From positions 1 through 12,082 of the forward strand of contig JAGRHB010000026.1 in assembly GCA_020445245.1 (NCBI GenBank): a DNA stretch of 12,082 nt, in the 5' to 3' direction. Below, piece by piece: positions 6,743-12,082 of this stretch. This DNA comes from Gammaproteobacteria bacterium (GTDB lineage: Bacteria > Pseudomonadota > Gammaproteobacteria > Chromatiales > Sedimenticolaceae). The notes beneath the pieces were generated by a model. The model searched no databases and was not told the origin of the DNA. It saw only the letters and a list, made by a program, of their open reading frames with translations. Within the stretch, counting starts at the first letter, position 1; every line of letters begins with the position of its first letter. Both the position numbers and the translations under genes were made by a program.

Positions 6743-7044
6743 GTACCCCTGCGGCGCTGGCGTTTGCCCTCATCGCGTCCCTGTGGTTCGTGAGTGCGGC
6801 TGCCGATCGGCCGTCCGAGCGGGGCGCCGCCGGCCCTGTGTTCTCGGTGCATGATCTGGATCGGGACGGCTTCATCGATCGTCGTGAGTACTACCAGTTC
6901 CGGCAGCGCCTGCACCCGCGGCCCGGGGCGCATCGCCAGCGCGGCCGTTTGCACGCGTTCGACGACTTTGATCGCGATGCCGACGGACGCATCAGTCGCG
7001 ATGAACTGGTCGATACCCTGGGCAGCGCAAACCCTCACCGTTGA
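6739..7044 (+). CDS. Secreted two-EF-hand protein
   Basis: 101 residues. Its ATG overlaps the stop of the hydrogenase small subunit (ATGA, 6739-6742), so translation is coupled. An N-terminal signal peptide (hydrophobic residues about 5-21, cleavage near SAAADR) sends it to the periplasm. Two calcium-binding loops follow the EF-hand pattern: DLDRDGFIDRRE and DRDADGRISRDE, each with acidic residues at positions 1, 3, 5 and 12 and Gly at 6, separated by an Arg/His-rich segment. Calcium-binding accessory proteins of this sort are not standard hydrogenase subunits. The overlap suggests a stoichiometric partner, perhaps for assembly or docking of the haem-tailed small subunit (inference). Confidence 0.85.
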   Translation: MSTPAALAFALIASLWFVSAAADRPSERGAAGPVFSVHDLDRDGFIDRREYYQFRQRLHPRPGAHRQRGRLHAFDDFDRDADGRISRDELVDTLGSANPHR

Positions 7045-7085
7045 ACTACGACGGCGGAGCCCCGGGAGTCTGCGCGGCAGAGGCC

Positions 7086-7107
7086 ATCGGATAGACCGGC
7101 ATCCGAT
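7086..7107. repeat. Inverted repeat in the EF-hand/mtgA gap
   Basis: ATCGGAT (7086-7092) and ATCCGAT (7101-7107) can form a 7-bp stem with an 8-base loop, 42 bases after the EF-hand stop. No T-run follows. It may be a weak terminator or processing hairpin for the hydrogenase/EF-hand transcript, or chance. Confidence 0.3.
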
Positions 7108-7142
7108 AACGGGTAAGACGGCCTGCTGCCACGCAGGAGATA

Positions 7143-7904
7143 ATGCCCAGATGGCTGTCACGCGCGGGAGCGCTCAGGGGACCGATGGTGGAATCACGAC
7201 GAAGGCCTGCACGCCTGGGCAGGCGCCTGCGACGCCTGTTCGCCTTGCTGCTGTTGGTCTGGATCCTGGGGTCGGCCGGCCTGGTGCTGCTGCTGCGTTG
7301 GGTGGATCCGCCGGTATCGGCGGTCATGCTGCAGCGCCTGGTGGGCGAGGGGGCTCAGCAGCGCCAGGAGTGGACCGACATCGACCGGATCGACCCCTTC
7401 ATGTCACTGGCCGTGGTCGCGGCCGAGGACCAGCGATTTCCCGATCATTGGGGATTCGATCCGGCGGAGATCATTGCCGCAGTAGAGCGCCACCTGGACG
7501 GTGAGCGGCTGCGCGGCGCCAGCACGATCAGTCAGCAGGTCGCGCGCAACCTCTTTTTGTGGCAGGGGCGCAGCTTCGTGCGCAAGGGGCTGGAAGTCTG
7601 GTTCACCGGCCTGATCGAACTGACATGGCCAAAACGCCGCATCCTGGAGATGTATCTGAACTTTGCCGAGACAGGGGAACGCCTGTTTGGCGTCGGCGTC
7701 GCCAGCCGGCACTATTTCGGCCTTGATCCCGGGCGTCTGGGCAGGCAAAAGGCGGCATTGCTTGCGGCGGTCCTGCCGAACCCGGTGGTGTATCGGGTGG
7801 ACAGCCCATCTGACCTGGTACGCAAGCGGCGTGACTGGATCCTGCAACAGATGGACAACCTCGGCGGCCCCGCCTATCTCGACCGGGTCATGCGCGGTGA
7901 CTGA
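7143..7904 (+). CDS. mtgA: Monofunctional peptidoglycan glycosyltransferase
   Basis: 253 residues from ATG 7143 (AGGAGA directly upstream, close spacing). ATG 7185, with AGGGGA upstream, would give 239 residues, nearer the 242 of E. coli MtgA, so the start is uncertain. An Arg-rich N-terminus is followed by one membrane helix (about residues 31-52). The glycosyltransferase family 51 motifs are intact: AAEDQRFPDHWGFD with catalytic E95, RGASTISQQVARNLFLW (from R124), KGLEVWFTGLIEL, KRRILEMYLNFAETGE with the second Glu, and KAALLAAVLPNP. There is no transpeptidase domain. The enzyme polymerises lipid II into glycan strands at the outer face of the inner membrane. It is a housekeeping gene; the 98-base gap before it suggests it is not part of the hydrogenase unit. 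Confidence 0.95.
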   Translation: MPRWLSRAGALRGPMVESRRRPARLGRRLRRLFALLLLVWILGSAGLVLLLRWVDPPVSAVMLQRLVGEGAQQRQEWTDIDRIDPFMSLAVVAAEDQRFPDHWGFDPAEIIAAVERHLDGERLRGASTISQQVARNLFLWQGRSFVRKGLEVWFTGLIELTWPKRRILEMYLNFAETGERLFGVGVASRHYFGLDPGRLGRQKAALLAAVLPNPVVYRVDSPSDLVRKRRDWILQQMDNLGGPAYLDRVMRGD

Positions 7905-7920
7905 TGTCACGTCACCGCGC
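7892..7920. terminator. Hairpin across the mtgA stop codon, between convergent genes
   Basis: GCGCGGTGAC (7892-7901) and GTCACCGCGC (7911-7920) form a perfect 10-bp, GC-rich stem with a 9-base loop that contains the mtgA TGA stop (7902-7904). The convergent - strand gene ends at 7936. The position fits a shared terminator for both strands, although neither side shows a good T-run, so Rho-independent action is not certain. Confidence 0.55.
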
Positions 7921-7935
7921 CCGACGTTGTTGTGA

Positions 7936-8358
7936 TCACGAGGTGCCGTACTGTGCCCCACCATGCGCAGCCAGGCCGTCACTCGAATGTGCCTCGTGGT
8001 ATTCGCGCGCCACGGCGGCCCAGTCTGTGTCGGCCGGGAAGCGATCGTAGTAGCCACGGTTTGCGCTCGCCTCGGGGCTGCCGCGCTGAACTTCGTAGAG
8101 ACTGATTCGGATGGGTCCGGACTTGACGACTTCACCGCTGAAATCGTTGGCGGCGACCCCATCGACGTTGGACCCGAGCATCAATGCCGCCAGTGACGAC
8201 GACCTGTGATCCCGTGTGACCGTGGTGAAGGTCAGGTGCCCGGTGTCGGCACCGGGCACATACTCAGTCGAGCCGATCTGCAGCTGATAGGCAAACGGCT
8301 GTGCGGCTGCGGTGGTGGTGGCTGCGGCGATGATGCCGGCAATAAGCAGTTGTTTCAT
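7936..8358 (-). CDS. Small secreted protein of unknown function
   Basis: 140 residues from the ATG at 8358-8356, which has AGGAGA eight bases upstream; a longer frame reaches 8415 but lacks a comparable ribosome site. The N-terminus MKQLLIAGIIAAATTTAAAQ is a clear Sec signal peptide with likely cleavage after AAA, and no membrane helix follows. The mature part, about 120 residues, starts with a beta-rich stretch (FAYQLQIGSTEYVPG, HLTFTTVTRD) and ends in an Asp/His/Ser-rich tail. No Cys is present. I do not recognise the family. The short distance (114 bases) to the upstream small ORF on the same strand could mean cotranscription. Confidence 0.75.
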   Translation of the reverse strand: MKQLLIAGIIAAATTTAAAQPFAYQLQIGSTEYVPGADTGHLTFTTVTRDHRSSSLAALMLGSNVDGVAANDFSGEVVKSGPIRISLYEVQRGSPEASANRGYYDRFPADTDWAAVAREYHEAHSSDGLAAHGGAQYGTS

Positions 8359-8385
8359 GACTTGGATCTCCTGTTTGGATGTTGC

Positions 8386-8403
8386 GGAGGCGTGTGCACC
8401 TCC
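8386..8403. repeat. Short inverted repeat in the leader of the secreted protein gene
   Basis: GGAGG (8386-8390) and CCTCC (8399-8403) can pair around an 8-base loop. On the - strand this lies 28-45 bases before the ATG at 8358, so it may sit in the mRNA leader. The stem is only 5 bp; function is unproven. Confidence 0.25.
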
Positions 8404-8472
8404 TACGTCCAACAAGACCCTGCCAGTGCGGAAAAATTTTCAAGGCGCGTCAATGCCGGTGTGCACGGTCCC

Positions 8473-8649
8473 TTACGCGGCCTTCACCTTGGAGGCCTGC
8501 GATTTGTCGCACCAGCAGGCCAGTCCGGCGATCACCAACGGCTTGATCCTGGCCCGCAGATCGTCATCGAGCCTGCGGTCTGGCAGACAGACACATACCC
8601 AGCGTCCGAATCGGGCCAGGAAGGACACCTTTTTGCCGGGTTTCAACAT
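8473..8649 (-). CDS. Hypothetical 58-residue basic protein
   Basis: An ATG at 8649-8647 opens a frame of 58 codons ending with TAA at 8475-8473. The product begins MLKPGKKVSFLARFGRW and ends SQASKVKAA. It is basic, with a Cys-x-Cys pair in the first half (VCVC) and another in the second (CWC), and a central DRRLDDDLRARIKPLV helix-like segment. The Shine-Dalgarno is weak. In favour of a real gene: an AT-rich, promoter-like region lies just upstream, it fills an otherwise empty gap on the same strand as its neighbours, and codon third positions are mostly G/C. Two Cys pairs could bind a metal, but this is speculative. I do not recognise the family. Confidence 0.45.
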   Translation of the reverse strand: MLKPGKKVSFLARFGRWVCVCLPDRRLDDDLRARIKPLVIAGLACWCDKSQASKVKAA

Positions 8650-8661
8650 GATTCGCCGCTC

Positions 8662-8716
8662 TGATCAATATTAGAATCTGATAATATCATAAACCAAAAC
8701 CTTCGCTGTAGACAGC
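8662..8716 (-). promoter_or_regulatory. AT-rich promoter/operator-like region upstream of the 58-residue ORF
   Basis: The stretch is far richer in A/T than its surroundings. Read on the - strand it offers TTGGTT (8697-8692), 18 bases, then TAATAT (8673-8668), a fair sigma-70 promoter with a start about 12 bases before the ATG at 8649. Several dyads are packed here: ATATTA/TAATAT (8668-8673 with 8682-8687), TGATA-A-TATCA (8679-8689), TGATCA (8662-8667) and GCTGT-AG-ACAGC (8705-8716). Such packing suggests control by a DNA-binding protein, but none is identified. Confidence 0.4.
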
Positions 8717-8776
8717 CATTTCTATGGGGTGCGGGTTCGCTTGCTGCCTGTGCGGGGGGTTGCGGCGAACACGGTC

Positions 8777-9916
8777 TCATTGCGGTTGCACCGGATTGAC
8801 CGCACAGACGACCCGGTTCCTGCCCTCGCGTTTCGCCTGGTACACCGCCCCGTCGGCCGCCTGCAACAGTGCCTCGCCTGCAACGCGCGCCGGGCGCTGG
8901 TCTGTGGCAGGGAGTGCGGCGACGCCGATCGACACTGTCAGTGCCACGCTGTCGCCATTTTCCAACGACACGGGCTCGGCGGCGATGCCCCGGCATATCT
9001 CGCCAGCAAGGTTATATGCATTGTCGACATCCGTCTGCGGCAACAGGATCGCAAACTCTTCACCCCCGTAGCGCGTCGGCAGGTCGCTGGTACGCAGGCG
9101 TGTGCGCAGACGCTGCGCCAGCGCCACCAGCACCTGGTCACCGGCCGCGTGGCCGCAGCGATCGTTGATCTGCTTGAAATGATCGGCATCGACGAACAGG
9201 CAAGACAAGGCCTGTGTGTATCGCTGGGCGCGCGTGACCTCCTGCTCCAACCGGTGCTGCAGGTGACGACGGTTGTACAGGCCGGTCAGGCTGTCCGTGA
9301 GTCCCGCCAGGCGCAGGCGCTCACGGTTGACCGCATTTTCCAGGCAGACCGCGGCAATCCCTGCCATGTGGGCGAGGAAGTCGGTCGCCTGGCCTGTGGT
9401 GAAACGAGCCGGGTCGCGGCTGCCGAGGCAGAGGAAGCCCGCCAGGCCATCGGGCTGGCGCAACGGCAGCAGGGCGACGCTGCCACCAAGACGGCGGCCG
9501 AACAGTGCCTGATGGCGCGCCTCGTCCCAGCGTCCGAGCCAGGGGGCGTGCAGGTCGTTGAAACGCGCCCGGGTTGCCTGCACGTCGACGCACAGAACCA
9601 CGTCGCGCATGACGTGCCGGGTGGCGTCGGTGTTGGCGGCGAGCAAATCGTGGACCACGCTGAACGGGTCGAAGAGGAAAAGCTTGACGCTGTCCAGCGC
9701 GAATGATGCGCGCATGCCGTCGGTCAGTCGTTCCAGTAGTCGCACCAGGTCGCCCGCGCTGAGCAGCGCCAGTTCCCTGTCCTGGAACCGCGTCATCACC
9801 TGCTGGTTGTACGCGGCATCACGCCCCAGGGTCTGCAACAGACCTCGCAGCAGGGTGTTCTCCCGACGGAGATCCTGATCAGCGGTATCGGCGGGCGGCT
9901 GCCGTTTCATCCCCAC
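8777..9916 (-). CDS. Diguanylate cyclase with N-terminal DUF484/GAF-like domain
   Basis: 379 residues from GTG 9916; the ATG two codons later (9910) is an equally possible start. Residues about 10-195 contain a short coiled-coil start (LRRENTLLRGLL) and a domain like DUF484/GAF (LSAGDLVRLLERLTDGM, DSVKLFLFDP, GSVALLPL, AGFLCLGS.DPARFT). Residues about 205-370 are a GGDEF domain: LTDSLTGLYNRRHL, metal-binding FVDADHFKQIND, inhibitory-site RTSD (275-278), and active-site GGEEF (284-288), with the RxxD exactly five residues before it. All residues needed to make cyclic di-GMP and for product inhibition are present. No membrane helix is seen, so it is cytoplasmic; the N-terminal domain probably senses a small ligand (inference). 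It is divergent from the DUF4124 gene. Confidence 0.94.
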   Translation of the reverse strand: MGMKRQPPADTADQDLRRENTLLRGLLQTLGRDAAYNQQVMTRFQDRELALLSAGDLVRLLERLTDGMRASFALDSVKLFLFDPFSVVHDLLAANTDATRHVMRDVVLCVDVQATRARFNDLHAPWLGRWDEARHQALFGRRLGGSVALLPLRQPDGLAGFLCLGSRDPARFTTGQATDFLAHMAGIAAVCLENAVNRERLRLAGLTDSLTGLYNRRHLQHRLEQEVTRAQRYTQALSCLFVDADHFKQINDRCGHAAGDQVLVALAQRLRTRLRTSDLPTRYGGEEFAILLPQTDVDNAYNLAGEICRGIAAEPVSLENGDSVALTVSIGVAALPATDQRPARVAGEALLQAADGAVYQAKREGRNRVVCAVNPVQPQ

Positions 9917-10022
9917 TTCATCGGCATTCCCGCCTCAGGCTTTAGATTCTGAAGGAAACCATTTGTCCGACATCCGCGACGCGGTTGGTGTTCCCTGAAA
10001 GCTTAGTATCCGTATGCCGCGG

Positions 10023-10042
10023 CGCAACGTTGCGGTTATATT
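10023..10042 (+). promoter_or_regulatory. Palindrome plus -10-like element before the DUF4124 gene
   Basis: CGCAACGTTGCG (10023-10034) is a perfect 12-bp palindrome, followed at once by TATATT (10037-10042), a -10-like hexamer 38 bases before the ATG at 10080. No good -35 is found 17 bases upstream. A repressor or activator site overlapping the promoter is possible. Confidence 0.3.
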
Positions 10043-10079
10043 GGGCGTTCCAGACCGATGCGGAATCCAGGGAGGGAAC

Positions 10080-10520
10080 ATGCACTGGCTTGTCTTTTTA
10101 CTATGCACGTCGGTGATGCTGGGCAGTGTTGCCACAGCATCACAGATCTATCGCTGCGAAGGTTCACAGGGTGAGCCGACGTTCAGCCAAACCCCCTGTG
10201 GTGGAGCCGCTGCATCAACCGGCGTGGCAGCGCCTGCCCGGCCTTCATCCGCCTCCGGGGTGCGCGCCGGCGAGCGCGCCTGGCTGCAGGCGCGTAAGGA
10301 CGCCAGGGAAGACCGGCCGCATCGCGGAAAGGCTGCGGCGTCAGGCACCGCCGGGCGGCAAAAGGCGGTACACAGGCGCGACTACCAGTGCCTGCGCAAG
10401 CGCCGGGCCCTGGATGCCCTCAACACGCAGTTGCGTGCCGGCTACAAAGCGGGTCGGGGCGCCCGGCTGCACCAGCAGCGCCAGTCCTACGAGGACTACC
10501 TCGCCGCGTTCTGCCCCTGA
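10080..10520 (+). CDS. DUF4124-type secreted protein
   Basis: 146 residues. The ATG at 10080 has an excellent ribosome site (GGAGG, 10071-10075); an upstream in-frame ATG at 10014 is disfavoured. A signal peptide (MHWLVFLLCTSVMLGSVATAS) is followed by QIYRCEGSQGEPTFSQTPCG, the typical DUF4124 start: an aromatic-Arg-Cys, a Gly turn, and a second Cys about 15 residues later, probably forming a periplasmic disulfide. The rest is Ala/Arg-rich and basic, with a helical C-terminal segment (about residues 100-146) containing two more Cys. The molecular role of this family is unknown. Its 3' end overlaps the convergent thioredoxin-fold gene by 25 bases. Confidence 0.85.
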   Translation: MHWLVFLLCTSVMLGSVATASQIYRCEGSQGEPTFSQTPCGGAAASTGVAAPARPSSASGVRAGERAWLQARKDAREDRPHRGKAAASGTAGRQKAVHRRDYQCLRKRRALDALNTQLRAGYKAGRGARLHQQRQSYEDYLAAFCP

Positions 10521-11596
10521 TCCGGGGCCATGTCAGGCCCTTCGAGGGTACGCAGCGTGTGTGAGCTCCAGCGCAGGAAATTCGGTTCCGACAGATAGCC
10601 GCGACTGACCACGTAGTTGAGGACATTGCGCAGGCGGAAGAAGTGTACGACCGAGTCGACACGGATGATCTCTTTGCCCTTTTCATCGAAGAACACGATC
10701 GACGGGGCATAGAAGATCCCGAGTTCTTCGGCCCACTTGCGGGCGGTGCTGCTGCTGCCGTCGGGTTTGATGAGCGGGGTGTCGGCCCACATGTCGAGCT
10801 GTACGCTTTCGAAGCGGCTGAACAGGCCGCGCACTGTCTTGCGGCTCAGCGGCTGGGTGTGCAGGATATCGCAGGCGTGGCAGTCGCCCTGCTCGAAGAA
10901 CACCACCAGCGGGAGTTCCGAGGGAAAGCGCGAGCGGTCGAGGTTGTAGGGTGGCGGAGAAAAGAATGGCTCTTCCACGAGGTCGCCGGGCTCGAAACGC
11001 AGCGTCTGGTCGCCGCGCGCCATATAGACGGGAAACTTCTCGCGCTGGTAATGGCCGCCGGCCACGTATTCGAGCGCGGCACGGAACTGGTACGGTGGGT
11101 AATAGCCGCGCAGCCGCAACGCGATCCTGCCCTCCGGATCGTAGAACACCAGCGATGGCGTGAAGTTGGTGCCAAGCTGCTGCGAGAATTCCCGCTGGCT
11201 GATCGACTCACCGGACGGTGTCGTGACCTCTTCCGGGCTCCAGATGTCGATCGCGATGACATCGAAGTTCTGCCGCGTGTAGTTGACGATGTCGGGGGTC
11301 TTGAAATTGACCTCCATCAGCATCTTGCAATACGCGCAACGCCTCTGCCCAAAATACACGATGATCCCTTTTTTGCCCTCGGAGACCGCCTGTTGGAGAT
11401 CGTCGTCGAGGTCGAGAAAGCTCTTCTTGAACCAGTCCGGGTGTTGCAGCAGGTCGTCCAGCGGCGTGTCGTCGAACTGCACGGGGTCCGTATCGCTCAC
11501 GTTGGACCAGGCGCTGCCACTGAGCAGGGCAAGGCAGGCACCGATCAGGGCGGGGCGCCAGCCGTTGGCTAGGGATTGAACGTTCGGGTAGATCAA
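10496..11596 (-). CDS. Periplasmic protein with two thioredoxin-like domains
   Basis: 366 residues. An N-terminal signal peptide (hydrophobic residues 15-28, likely cut near AWS-N) exports it. Domain 1 (about 55-185) has the active-site pair C87-AY-C90 after IIVYFGQRRC and the cis-proline loop FTPSLVFYD (P147). Domain 2 (about 225-340) has C239-HA-C242 after VVFFEQGD and YAPSIVFFD (P298). Both are complete, so this is a tandem reductase or thiol shuttle, similar in single domains to SoxW-type proteins of sulfur oxidisers. The start is a TTG (11596-11594) with GAGAGG about five bases upstream, and it overlaps the stop of the upstream cysQ-like gene by four bases (TTGA), implying translational coupling. 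Its 3' end overlaps the DUF4124 gene on the other strand by 25 bases. Confidence 0.9.
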   Translation of the reverse strand: MIYPNVQSLANGWRPALIGACLALLSGSAWSNVSDTDPVQFDDTPLDDLLQHPDWFKKSFLDLDDDLQQAVSEGKKGIIVYFGQRRCAYCKMLMEVNFKTPDIVNYTRQNFDVIAIDIWSPEEVTTPSGESISQREFSQQLGTNFTPSLVFYDPEGRIALRLRGYYPPYQFRAALEYVAGGHYQREKFPVYMARGDQTLRFEPGDLVEEPFFSPPPYNLDRSRFPSELPLVVFFEQGDCHACDILHTQPLSRKTVRGLFSRFESVQLDMWADTPLIKPDGSSSTARKWAEELGIFYAPSIVFFDEKGKEIIRVDSVVHFFRLRNVLNYVVSRGYLSEPNFLRWSSHTLRTLEGPDMAPDQGQNAAR

Positions 11597-12082
11597 AGGT
11601 ACCTCTCCCAGTTTTCGGTGCGGTCACCGAATACGAGAAAATACGGGTTCAGCAGCGAGTCTTTGGTGTTATAGCGCAAAGGCATCAGTTGCGTATCGGT
11701 AACCCTTCCTCCGGCCGCCTCCACCACCGCCTGGGCGGCGGCAGTGTCCCACTCCGATGTCGGGCCGAGGCGCGGATAGACGTCAGCGGTGCCCTCGGCC
11801 ACCAGGCACAACTTGAGCGAGCTGCCCATGCTGACGATCTCGTGCGGACCGAGTTGCTGCAGGAAGCGTTGCAGACTGTCGCCGGCGTGCGACCGGCTGC
11901 CGGCGACCCGGACTGTGCGCGCCCGCCGGGCGTTTACCTGGATCGGGACCGGCTGATCGTCGGCGTCCACCTTCCATGCCCCGCGACCCACCTGGCCGAC
12001 GTAGCTGACGCCGCTTACCGGAACATGTACCACGCCGACCACCGGGCAGCCGTGTTCGATCAGGGCGATGTTGACGGTGAAT
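11593..12082 (-). CDS. cysQ: 3'(2'),5'-bisphosphate nucleotidase, C-terminal part
   Basis: The frame is open to the window edge, so the N-terminal part with the first metal-binding motifs is missing. About 162 residues are visible, beginning FTVNIALIEHGCPVVGVVHVP, followed by GSSLKLCLVAEGTADVYPR and the inositol-phosphatase-family metal motif SEWDTAAAQAVVEAAGG, all at the positions expected for CysQ. The C-terminus has the family's L.YN...LNPYF.V pattern. CysQ removes the 3'-phosphate of PAP (and PAPS), a by-product of sulfate assimilation, in a Mg-dependent reaction at the inner membrane or in the cytoplasm. Its stop overlaps the start of the two-thioredoxin gene, so the two are cotranscribed. 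Confidence 0.93.
   Translation of the reverse strand, partial: FTVNIALIEHGCPVVGVVHVPVSGVSYVGQVGRGAWKVDADDQPVPIQVNARRARTVRVAGSRSHAGDSLQRFLQQLGPHEIVSMGSSLKLCLVAEGTADVYPRLGPTSEWDTAAAQAVVEAAGGRVTDTQLMPLRYNTKDSLLNPYFLVFGDRTENWERYL

Noticed and set aside
8431..8441. AAAAATTTT run after the 58-residue ORF as an intrinsic terminator
   Set aside because: On the - strand no GC-rich hairpin directly precedes the T-run, so a Rho-independent terminator is not supported.
8729..9706. 325-codon open frame on the + strand
   Set aside because: Antisense to the diguanylate cyclase, whose GGEEF and I-site motifs leave no doubt about the real strand.
1..12082. CRISPR arrays, tRNA/rRNA genes, insertion sequences
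   Set aside because: No regularly spaced repeats, no tRNA-like cloverleaf and no transposase or terminal inverted repeats were seen on either strand.

Overview
The window is GC-rich, densely coded bacterial DNA of gammaproteobacterial type. The mtgA and cysQ products, a DUF4124 lipoprotein-like secreted protein, a diguanylate cyclase and a NifA/NtrC-like sigma-54 activator all fit a Gammaproteobacterium. The gene set (hydrogenase small subunit, DUF302, periplasmic thioredoxin-fold protein) would suit a chemolithotroph or sulfur oxidiser, but that is an inference and I cannot name the genus.

Left part, + strand (1-4286): the window opens inside a sigma-54 activator gene, with the end of the AAA+ domain and a Fis-type helix-turn-helix. 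About 145 bases after its stop lies a textbook -24/-12 sigma-54 promoter (TTGGCAC-N5-TTGC), with a cluster of GACAAW repeats about 90-130 bases further upstream. It should drive a four-gene operon: an OsmC-fold protein, an acyl-CoA-dehydrogenase-fold flavoprotein without the usual catalytic Glu, a DUF302 protein, and a one-chain rubredoxin/rubredoxin reductase fusion. Together they look like a cytoplasmic flavin/iron redox module whose substrate is unknown.

Middle, + strand (4533-7904): an isoaspartyl peptidase/L-asparaginase; an exported [NiFe] hydrogenase small subunit whose C-terminal membrane anchor is replaced by a c-type haem domain; an EF-hand secreted protein translationally coupled to it; and mtgA. 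No hydrogenase large subunit, cytochrome b or maturation gene is present, so the small subunit is separated from any catalytic partner. A hairpin over the mtgA stop codon separates mtgA from the convergent genes.

Right part, mainly - strand (7936-12082): a small secreted protein, a 58-codon ORF behind an AT-rich promoter-like region, and a DUF484/GAF-like GGDEF diguanylate cyclase. Next comes a + strand DUF4124 secreted protein. It is followed by a - strand pair, a cysQ-like phosphatase (partial at the window end) overlapping by four bases a periplasmic protein with two thioredoxin domains.

The most interesting objects are the haem-tailed orphan hydrogenase small subunit and the sigma-54-controlled OsmC/flavoprotein/DUF302/rubredoxin-reductase operon. 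Whether the two are functionally linked is open; shared strand, closeness and redox theme are the only evidence here.
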